64,000 bases of DNA, from assembly GCA_028583605.1 (NCBI GenBank), contig CM053328.1, positions 10,635,782-10,699,781 of the forward strand, given 5' to 3'. Below, piece after piece: positions 44,601 to 55,000 of this stretch. The DNA comes from Dastarcus helophoroides (Eukaryota; Arthropoda; Insecta; Coleoptera; Bothrideridae). A model generated the notes under the pieces. The model had not been told where the DNA came from and made no database searches. It saw nothing but the letters and a program-made list of their open reading frames with translations. Both the position numbers and the translations under genes were made by a program. Numbering within the stretch: position 1 is the first letter of the stretch; every line of letters starts with the position of its first letter.

Positions 44601-45901
44601 TCCATTTTTTTTCAAAAGTTCGAATTTTTGTGATAACTTTAACATTTTTTTAAAATTCGCCTGTCCCAGAAATTTTTTAATTTTGGTGAAGAATCTAGAT
44701 TTTCAAATTACCAATTTTTAAATTTTGAACGAATTCTACAAAAGGAATTCAATATTTAACTAAATTTCGATTTTAAAGCTACCTAAATTCAAAACAATTT
44801 AAACAAAAATCGCAGCTTCGAGGCGGAAATCTAAATTTTAAGAAAAAAGTGAAATATAGCGTAAACAAAACCAGATCGAAAATTGGAAGTTTAAATTGGA
44901 CATTTTCTAACGTGTCATCGTTCCAAATTTACCCTTAAAATTTCGACTTCAATTTTAAGATCCCGGCTTTAAATTGGAATATAAATGTTGTATTTTTCTC
45001 TTGAAATTTTGACTGAAATTCCCAATGTCTAGGAAAAATTAGAAATAGCAAAATTTTATCACAAATTTTGAGATTTTGGGAAGTTTGATAAAGTGGGCAT
45101 AGCAAAAAATCATTAGAATCTGAAATATCGAGAAAAAATTGGCATATTTAAATTAAAGTGAAATTTGAAGGAAAAAATTCGAGGCAACTCGAAATTTTTA
45201 TTAATAACTTCAAAAAACAAGGGTATTTTATTATAACAAGAAAAATCCAAGTTTGAGGGGAAAAAACAAAGTTTGAGTATTTGTTCTAAAGAAAAAGTTG
45301 GAATTTTCGGAAAAATTTAAATTTGCAAATAAAATTGCCAGGAAACTGGGCTTCAATGAAAAAGACTTCACTGCTTGAGTCCATATTTACAATAGCACAT
45401 AAAATTTGTATTTTAAACTCGAAATTTTATAAAAAGAAAAGAAATATTTTGATGAAAGAGTCCAAATTTCAAAACAGAACCGAAAATTTTGAAAAATGAA
45501 TATTCAAGTTATACAACTTAACATTCAATTTGACTTGAAGTTTTGAGAATAAAATCAATATTTTCTTAGAAAGAGTGGATATTGTAGGTTTCTAATTGAA
45601 CTTTCAAAAAAATGTTCTTTAAAGTTAACTCATAATTTTCAGATGAAAATTGCACCAATTTGTGTTAAATTTTGAAAAGGAAATTTCTAAAAAAAATCCC
45701 AAACTTTAGGGTAAAGTAAAAATTATTTTAAGAACATATAAATTCAACGAACCGAAATAAACCGTTATTTTTTTCCGGTTCTGTTCCGGTTTTCGTTCCT
45801 ACAAAAATAACGGTTTTTTTTCGGTTTCCGGTTTTCGGTTCAGTTCCGGTTCGAAGCCCTGTTTTTGCATCTGCGCACCAAAAAGTCACCAGCCGCCACT
45901 G
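41651..45901. mobile_element. Outer hAT transposon, CAGTG(A/G)CGGCTGGT termini
   Basis: The left end CAGTGACGGCTGGT and the right end ACCAGCCGCCACTG are inverted and flanked by an exact 8-bp duplication GTTGTGAT (41643-41650, 45902-45909). Its own sequence is about 1 kb (41651-42654 plus 45870-45901). The rest is the nested hAT. No transposase seen. Confidence 0.92.
42655..45861. mobile_element. Inner hAT transposon filled with GAAATTTCGAC-type sequence
   Basis: The left end is CGGGGCATCGAACC and the right end GGTTCGAAGCCCTG, flanked by an exact 8-bp duplication TTTTTGCA (42647-42654, 45862-45869). Besides the short inverted tips, about 100 bp of CCGGTTTTCG-rich sequence is repeated in the same direction near both ends (about 42690-42787 and 45770-45855). 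The interior 43000-45720 is degenerate AT-rich repeat. Fragments of this element recur inverted at 11930-13294 and 1893-3229. No transposase. Confidence 0.9.
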
Positions 45902-45909
45902 GTTGTGAT

Positions 45910-47032
45910 GTAAAATGAAACGAGATGATACTTTTCTATTACTATTCTTAAGATTATGATAATAATAAAGAATTTACATTCGATAGTTAGTTTCTTTGTC
46001 ATTAGGAATGTTGTGGAGCGGATGAATTGATTATATACCCTGCCAGGGTGCTTCCTACTGAAAATAAAGATAATGAATTTGAATTTAATCCTCTTATATA
46101 TTACCATAAAGGTGACTTTTCATTCTTTTTAGAAACAAACCATCTGTTGTGCAATTAGAAATAGTCGTTGCACAAAAATATTCGCAGAAATGAGACGAAA
46201 TGTCTTTGACGCCTTTGTTGCAAATAATTTCACATTCATTTAGAATTATAATAGGAACTGTGCATTGAACATGCAGGATGTTTTTTATTTCTTTATTATA
46301 GGAAAAAAATTACCGTTCTTGACTATGTTATAGCCAATCATACTACACATAAATACATGTCTTTCTAGTTACTTGTATTTACAAAAGGTTTTTTCTTTTT
46401 ATAAATGTTTACAGAGTTTTTAAATATTTTTTAAAAACATTTGAGATTCTAAATAACACGTTTACCTTATTTCTGTATGTATTTTGAAAATGAAATTAAT
46501 TAGCGCCAATTATTTATTTTAGATACTTTTTATATCAGAGTACTTTTCAAAATCAACTTGTGGCAGCCACGCCTACATGGGGCTTTTTTAAGCTGTATAT
46601 TAGTTTTTAAACTGCTTTGCCATGATAAATTTAACATTAGAATCTATCGTTCCTTCAAAAGTAGAACAGTAAAAGCAACAATACTATTTTTGCAAGTCCA
46701 ATAATTAGTACCAAAAAATGAAACACTCAATACATATCAAAATTGGCTTGATTACTTACCACGTAAGAACTAATGCCATTAGGGCTATTAAAAACGTTAA
46801 CGATGCGAAAGATAAAATTGCGATCCCTAGAATTTACGAATTAGTTCATTTTTTTTTTGGTCAATATTATTTTAAGCTTACAGGTTTGCACCATAATTTA
46901 TTAAATACCACCAATTGATGTTTATCACAAATAAACAAAATAAAATTGATAGTGTCACATGTTCAACAGAGTAAATCAGTTGCCATGTGTTCAACTTGAT
47001 TGTTAACTTGCATTACTTGTTATTTAAAAATA
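45910..47032. other. Unassigned DNA right of the nested hATs
   Basis: It is probably the tail of the BEL/Pao region followed by intergenic DNA. A 66-codon frame at 46718-46918 has no recognisable domain. Confidence 0.35.
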
Positions 47033-47260
47033 TACAGGGTTATTCACGTCGTTAGACACAGAAGTTTACAATTATATTACTTGATTAGAAAAGTTTTGTT
47101 TTTTCAGGTGAATATAGACGCAAGAACGGCAAGAGCGTTCCTAAATGTTCAACTACCCGTGTGTCTATGAGTTCGCCCTAAATTGTTTTTTTCTCTGATG
47201 AAGTGTGAAGGCAAGGTGGTGCAGTTAGAACTTGTAACAAAGAAGTTTAACATTTACAAC
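47033..47260 (+). mobile_element. Possible mariner-type left end
   Basis: TACAGGGTTATTCACGTCG begins in a TATA context and resembles Tc1/mariner termini. No right end was found before the repeat block. Confidence 0.3.
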
Positions 47261-49060
47261 AAAAACTAATACCCTAAATTTCAAAAAAAACAAGCGATAT
47301 TTCGAGCTTGTAATTAAAACTTTGAAAAAAAGAGAAGAAAGAAAAAAACGAAAACTTCGAAATTTAGAGCTTCAATATTCGACACTTTTTAGGTGTCTTT
47401 TGAAACTTGAAAAAAATTATTTTAAACAACTTGAAATTTTGAGATAAAATTACAAGTAAAAACTTGAAACTCTGTAGATTTCGAAAAAAATTTCAATTTT
47501 AAAAAATGTGATAGTTTTTAAATTATTTTATAAATCTTGATATTTCACCTTTTTCCAATTTTGAAGTTTAATCCCCAAAATTAAATCTTAAGCTTTCACC
47601 TTATTCTCAAATTCCGTATTTATTTAAAAAATAAATACTTGTTTGTAACTCTGGAATAACAAAATTAGAATTATGAGTTATGAAAGAAGTCTACAAATCT
47701 TTACGGACAAAATTTCGAATTTAAACTTGCGATTCTGTTAAAATAATTCAAAATTTGGATAAAATGGAAATTAGTAGATACAAAGTCGAGAATGTTCAAA
47801 AAATCTTCTCGGAATTTAAAAATAGGGTTGATATAGAAAAAAACTTGAGCAATTAAGACTCAATTTCACAAATAGAAGAAAAAAAAGGCCCCTTAAGGAA
47901 AGTTAAGAAATGAAAAATAAAAATTAAATGCCTAAATACAAAATTTAAAAAAAAAACGAAATTTTGAGATAAAATTGATATTTTTGGTTACATCATACTA
48001 AGAAAATCTACCGCACGGCCCTGAAGTCGAATTGGAAAAAGAGAGAGCATTGAAACAGTGTAAATCATACCATCCTTCTCTTTCCTTACAGAATTTTGAT
48101 ATGTTCCTTTTTCTTTACACGTTATAGCAGACCGAAATCGTGTACTGGCCCATAGTGTATATCAGTAAAGTGACGATATGAAAGATTGTGAATTCGAACG
48201 ACGTGAACCGAACTTCTTACTCAATTTCCCTCCGAAACCCTTTCAGTCTCTGTTCTCCTAATCCCCCTCAACAGGTCATTTAAATCCGAGATCCAAGCGT
48301 AGTTCGCGATTTATCAAACCCCGCCTTATATGAGTTCTTAAAGTGATTTCGTAAGTTCTACATAAAATATAATCGAAAGTTATTCATAATCACTGATTTT
48401 TTAAAATTCATGTTTAAAATTTCACTTCTTTCAGAAAATTTCGTTAAAAATTTGGATTGTGACAGGTTGTCATGTTTTTAAACTTTTTTTAACTAAGAAA
48501 AATTTACACCTCTATAGTGAAGAAGAAGAAATAAAAAAGTTAATTACATATATATAATTTAGCTTTTTTATTTCTTAAGTTTCAAGTTGAAAACCAACAT
48601 TTTGACTTTTTGAAAATTTTTAATTTTCCTCTTGATTGAATTGACATTTGAAAATTTTCTATAAACGTAAATTTTCTTTCCTTTAGACTTTTTCTAGAAA
48701 CGTTCATTTTTTTTAAATATTGACTACAATTAGTCGAAATTTATATTTCCTTCCTAAAATTCTGAATTTTCGTTTTTAATTTTTTCCTAGAGATTTATCT
48801 TAGATCAAATTTTCGATTTTTTCCAAACACGTTCATTTTTTTATTTTCAATAGTTTTTTCTCGACATTTTTAAGATTCAACTCAAAAATTTGTTAAAGCT
48901 CCAGTTTTATCAAAATGTTTTTTGTTTTAAATTTCGTTTTGGAACTTTTTTCTAAAAATTGGGACTTAAAACTCTCAATTTGTAAATGTCCTCTTCATCA
49001 AAATATTTTGTAAAATTTGAGATGTTGGCTCCTTTTTTTTAGAAATTGATAAACTTAAAA
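47261..49060. repeat. AT-rich degenerate repeat block with a unique island
   Basis: Diverged GAAATTTGA/TTCGA words lie on both sides of a more complex stretch (about 48000-48360) with no supported coding frame. The island contains pyrimidine-rich tracts and CCCCGCCTTATATG. Confidence 0.55.
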
Positions 49061-49229
49061 AAATTAAGTTTAAACTTTCAGTAGCTAATTTAGTAGTATA
49101 AATAGTAGCTAAAGGTTTTAATGGTGCTGCTTGTTACTACCTTATTTTAATTGTACGTGTATATTAATTCAATTTTCATAAATTTCATTTACTGTCAAAA
49201 TCAGAGTAAAAGCCTAAATTCCTTTTCAA

Positions 49230-51335
49230 TTTCTTAGCCCAGTCGGCGAGTAAATCGTTATAGTGGTGAAAAATACAAACTAATCCAACAGCGATTTTAT
49301 TATTGCATTCTATTAGTAGGTCAATTTTGAGCATATGTTCAAGTTGGCGCGGCGCGGGGGTCTGTGCGTCAGTCGTCATTTTGTTTTGGTAAATATCTCG
49401 AGAGTGGTTGGTCCTATAAAGAAAATACAAGAGACCATATTTATAGAAAAATATATAATTTAACTTTTTTATCAAACATATTTATCTATAACATGAATAT
49501 TTTTTGAATTATTCTAATGAAAAGTTTTTACTTTTTAGTTTTTTCTTAATAGTTTCCAAACGGTTAGCAGTTGTTGGTAACAGTTATAATCAAAGTTATA
49601 GAGCGTAAAATCCTCGACAAATTTTGTATATATTTTATTTTTCTAAAGTTAATAGTTTGTGAGTTATAACACCATGAAAATCGAACGGTCTTGATAAATT
49701 TTAACTTACAAATTTCGCCACTAGCTAAAGTATATAACACAGTAAAGAACTGCTTTAGAAATCGAATGTGTATTTATGTCAAAGGTGCTTTTAACCACCA
49801 AACGCTAATTTGATGAGACAACATAAAATTGTATTTTCAATGATTTGTAGAAAAATCAGTTTCATCACATTAATCTAATCTTGAATGAAATAGTAGAAAA
49901 TGTAGACAGTGACTTTGACGGAGTAAGAGATATAAGTGAACCTGGACCATCAAAAAAATCTTAAAATAGTTTTTCATTTTGCATTTTTACTGTGGATTAG
50001 AATTTCTGGAAATACCACGTTAAAAAAAACGCGTCGTGAACTTTACCTCTAAGGTGGTCGGGAAATAAGTTCAAATTGCTCATTACCTATACATTTTCAT
50101 TGCTCTAAAACTATGACACGACAAATTTTAGAAAAACCTATTTTAAGTAAAATGTAGATTTTCTAATTCTCTTACTTTTGATAGTTACTGTTATGAATTA
50201 TTCTTGTAAGCCGCTTACTAATTTTACTAAACAAAAACTAAAAACTGAACACTTCAACGCTGTTACTCTTTTTAGAGTAACAGCCAAAATAAACATTTTT
50301 GTGTTAATAGGTTCCTTGTAGTTTCTTCGTAAAACCATTTATTGTCGAAATATTTACAAAAAAGGCATTCACCAAAATAATGACTAACGCACGACCACTT
50401 GGCGTCAGAGACAAGATTGATCTACTAATAGGTTATATTCATAAAATTGCTGTTGAATTATGCTTCAAATAAATTTTTCCCACGGCGTAACTGTGAAAAA
50501 AAGAAAAATGGACAAGATCATATTTATGTAAAAATAAGTAGTTTAATATTTTTATTGGAAGCGATTTTTAGATATATTTTAAAATTATTTCGCCAAAAAA
50601 TTGTCACTCTTTAGTTTTTTCTTAATCTAGTTCCATATTGGCCAACAGTATATTTTTTGTAGGGTATAAAATTATCTATCAATTTTATAAAAACATTTTT
50701 TAAAAGATCACAGTTTATAAAAGCTATAATAACAAAAGATCTAAAATTATACCTATTCTTTACTTGTCAGTAAATAGTGAAACAATGAGACACTCCAGTT
50801 AAAATAAAATCTGCTGTCGATAAGTCAGCATTTATTGCGCATACAATTTGATAAAATGCCGTTTTCTTGATTAACTCAGATATTTATTTTATTATAGCTC
50901 TTAAATTATAAACTTTAGAAAAAAATGTTTTATACAAAATGTGTAAATTTGTTTATGCTCTACAACTTTGATAATAACTATTATCAATGTAGTGTTACTT
51001 GTTTACGAATTATCAAGCAAAAACTAAAAAGAGAAAACAATTCAACGTAATAACTTTATAAAATATTAATCCCATACAAAAATATTATTTATAGAAAGGG
51101 TAAGTCATATATTTTTCTACAAATGTGATCTCTTGTACTTTTTTAATAGGACCAACCATTATCGAGATAATTACATAAACCCGTTTATCAAAATGGCGGC
51201 TAACGCACAGCCCCCCGCACCACGCCAACTTGAATTTATTCTCAAAATTAACCAACTAATTGATTGCAATCATAAAATCGCTGTTGGATCATGTTGTACA
51301 AAAAAAAACTTCGCCGACTGGGCTATCTGCCCAAA
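49230..51335. mobile_element. Inverted-repeat element of unknown class
   Basis: A segment with CGCACAG..CCCCCGCRCC and GCCAACTTGAA occurs on the minus strand at about 49237-49385 and on the plus strand at 51190-51330. A third diverged copy (ATGACTAACGCACGACC) lies at 50379-50470. Neighbouring text (TAGTTTTTTCTTAAT, CAAAAACTAAAAA) also repeats. In both arms the open reading gives similar short peptides with PAPRQLE and NKIAVG/HKIAVG. I know no family for them. Confidence 0.55.
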
Positions 51336-52001
51336 ATCTAGTTTTGGTCGTCTCTAATATTAAAGCATTAAAGCAACAGAGCAAAAGATAAGTTTTGAAC
51401 TATTTCAGTTTGAATGTAAAAGATATCAATCTTAATAACCTTCGTTCAAAATAAACTGAATTTTCCATCAGCTAGACCAACAATTTTGTTATATCTTAGC
51501 ATAGAATTTGTTAAAATTAGAGGTTGGGAAAGAAAAAAGCTTTCTAATGCATTTTCCAGAGTATATTACACAAATTCAATTTCATACAATGATAACTAAA
51601 CAGATACAAATACTATAACAAATAAGCAAGTTTTCTATTTCTATGTTTCTATATTGTGGAATAATTAAAAATCTAGTGAACTAGAAATACCTCTTTAATA
51701 TGCTAGAATTTCAAATTTCAAGGCAGAGTATATTAGAAATTTAGAAACTCTAAATAAAAAAAAACTTAACATTAGAGGACATTATTTATAATCTTAAATA
51801 TGAAATGCATCAATAGACTATACAAGTGATTTTTTAAACCTTCAAGTAATTATCACATAAACACTTGCGGTAACAAATTTGACCACATTTTAAAAAAATA
51901 TATAAAACCTATTAATGTATAATGCGAATTAGAAGCAATCTTCAAAATATATGTATAGTGCTAGAAAAGATTACAAAACCTGTTGCGGTCAACAAAATAT
52001 A
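51336..52001. other. AT-rich DNA downstream of WBP2, nothing recognised
   Basis: No frame, repeat or element end was recognised. Confidence 0.4.
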
Positions 52002-52007
52002 TTTATT
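52002..52007 (-). terminator. Possible WBP2 polyadenylation signal
   Basis: AATAAA on the minus strand lies 19 bp past the stop codon. This is very close, so another signal further on may be used. Confidence 0.35.
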
Positions 52008-52025
52008 ACTATCTATAAATATAAA

Positions 52026-55000
52026 TTATTGATCTTTCTTCTGTGTAGCTTGATTATAAGATGGCGGATTTTCCTAAAAAAAAATGAATAGTTTACTTAT
52101 ATTCAATTTTACTCAAAGAACACTTACGTAGTAGGCTGGTGGGGGGACATAAGCCATTTGCGGTCTATTTGGATCATAATAAGCCGATTGGGCGGCTTCG
52201 GCGGCTTTTGCATCTGCAAATAAAACGATTTAGTAATTCGATTAATCCACGATCAAGCGCTAAACGGTGCAAAAAAAAACAATTCATGGCACTAGGGTAC
52301 AAGCTAAAATTATGGGTACAAACTAACTTGAAAACAAGTTTAACTTATCTGAAGTACATAACTTGTTTTAGTGGGGAAAATACCTCCTGAGATCTTATTA
52401 TCAGGCAAAGTCATTTTGTTATTATCTTGTTACTACGATCGATAATAACCTAAAATATTCACAAGCTTTATTACACAGTACTATATTGCAATTCAAACTT
52501 CCATGAAAGTTTAACAACAGTTTTTTTTTTCAAATATGAACACTCTTTGTTTTTCGATTCAGTTTTTTCTTTTACTGATTTTGATTCATTAAAGTTATGC
52601 TATTTCTTTCTTATTTAGTGTCTTTTTAGGTGATAAAGAAGTTCATATTCCACTTACAAACCGGATTTCCTTGTTATCAAAAAATTTAAGGCTTTGGCGT
52701 CGGACACATATAAGCGATCGCGATAGCGTTGACGATTACATTCGCGATGGCGATCAGATGTGGCTCTAGAAATCAAATGGAGCCGAACACACTTGTCCCG
52801 ACCTGTCAGCGATATGCTCTGGCCTTGCACTTGCATAGGGATGGCAATCATATATCGATATATATTTATATCGATAAATTAGCCAAAATAATCGCTATTT
52901 TGGTATCTATGTCTTGTCGGCGATATATTGAAAATATATCGATATTATTTTGAATATATCGAAATCAAATTAACTTTAAAAATCAATAAGACTTGTTCAC
53001 ACAGGCACAGAGACCAAAAGTGGCAATATCTAGGTCAACATTTGTCGAATTATGTTTCTTGTCATAAGAAACGTGCAGAAATAAAAGAAGGAGTAAACAC
53101 AAAGGAAACATGTTTTCATGTTGATGAAACATGTTGCACATAGAAAAACCTGTTTTACAGAGAAATAATATTTTCCCGAAATATATTTAATTTTTAAAGT
53201 TGTACATTATTGGTGTGACGGCATGGGAGCCAGGCAACACAGCTTCCACACAGCAAAGTGAAGAGCACAAACTATTTTTTGCTTTAAAAGTAAAAATCAA
53301 AAAACAGTAAACTTAACCTCAACTCTCAACATGACAAAACAATTTTTTAAAAGGAAACAGCTAGACTTTCTCCAGAAATGTTTCAGTTTTGCAGGAAATT
53401 AAAAAAATGGCTTAGAACTTAGATGTTGTGACTGAAATGAACATTTTGAGATTTTTCCATATGAATTCGAAATTTTGACCATTTTTTGAAATCTCTGAAT
53501 TTAAACTTGAAATTGTTATTTTTTATTCCGAATTTTAATTTGAAACAGAAAAGTAAAACAAAACAAAAATATATTATCTTAACATTTAATTTTAATTCAT
53601 TTATTTAAAAAAATATGATTTAGAATTATAATCTCGATATTTCGACTTTTTCCAAAAATTTTGTAGTACTGCATTACATATAACAACAGCGTTTCCCAAA
53701 TATTTTTGCCATTTTGTACTTGCCCTTTGTGACCCAAAGATTTTTTAACTCTTTTAATACTTCATTTTACTTCTCAAAATGTCAACCATATTTTGAGATT
53801 AAAAGTAAAACTTTCGTTTCTTTTTCTAGGATTTTATGATTTTCCCTTCTCAAAATTTCGACATTGATCCCAAAACTTCTGGAAATCCCGAATTTTGACT
53901 TCCAATTTTTGATGTTTACCCTATTTTTTTTATTTCGATTTTTTTCTAAAGATTTCGACCTTAGATGTCGAAATTGAGAAAAACTTCGAAATTTCGAGAA
54001 AAAAGTCGAAATTGAGAAAAACTTTGAAATTTCGAGAAAAAAGTCGAAATTCAGAAAATCTTCGAAATTTCGAGAAAAAGTCAAAATTTTGAAATATTTC
54101 GAGAAAAAAGTCGAAATATGAGAAAAGAATCGAAATGTGAAAAAAAAGTCGAAATTTCGAGAAAAAAAGTCGAAATTTTGAGAAAAATAGTCGAATTTTG
54201 AAAAAAAGTCGAAGTCAAAATTTCCAGAAAAATGTCGAAATTTCGATATGAAGATCATAAATTCGAGAAAAAGTTGAAATTTGAGAAAAAAAAAACGAAA
54301 TTTCGCGAAAAAGGTCGTAATTTCAAGAAAAGAGTGGAAAGTTTGAGAAAAAAGTCGAAATTTGAGAAAAATGTGAAAATTTCAGAAAAAAGTCGAAATC
54401 GATATCCTTTCTACGCCTTTGTAACATTTCGAAAAAGTTGAAATTTCCAGAAAAAAGTCGAAATTTCCAGAAAATTCGAAATTTAAGAAAAAAGTTCAAA
54501 TTTTGAGAAAAAAAGTCAAAATTTTGAGTTAAAAGGCGAAATTTCGAGAAAAATGTCGAAATTTCGATACTAAGGTCAAAATTTCGAGAGGAAGTCGAAA
54601 TTTCAAAATATTTCGAGAAAAAAGCCTTAATTTGAGAAAAAAGTCAAGATTTCGAGAAAAAAAGTCGAGATTTCGAGCAAAAAGTCGAGATTTCTCAAAA
54701 AAAAGACGAAATTTCGAGAAAAATGTCCAAATGTCGATATTGTGGTCAAAATTTCGGGAAAAAAGTCGAAATTTGAGAAAAAAACGAAATTTCGAGACGG
54801 TCGAAATTTCGAGGAAAAAAATCGAAATTTGAGAAAAAATCAAAATTTCGAGAAAAAAGTTGAAAATTTGAGAAAAAAATTTCCAAAAAGTTGAAATTTC
54901 CAAAATTTCCAAAAAGTTGAAATTTCCAGAAAAAAGTCTAATTTACAGAAATATGTCGAAATTTAAGAAAAAATCGAAATTTTGAGAAAAATAAGTCGAA

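Noticed and set aside
48000..48360. Possible host exon in the unique island
   Set aside because: No frame of useful length with splice borders could be joined to any neighbouring gene.
53782..54258. 158-codon Phe/Ser-rich frame, and similar frames at 54529-54912, 55004-55255, 55238-55510, 55324-55605, 6169-6438 and 5682-5940
   Set aside because: These are translations of the CGAAATTTCG array, such as FSRNFDFF or EKKSKFREK. The composition follows the repeat and no domain exists.
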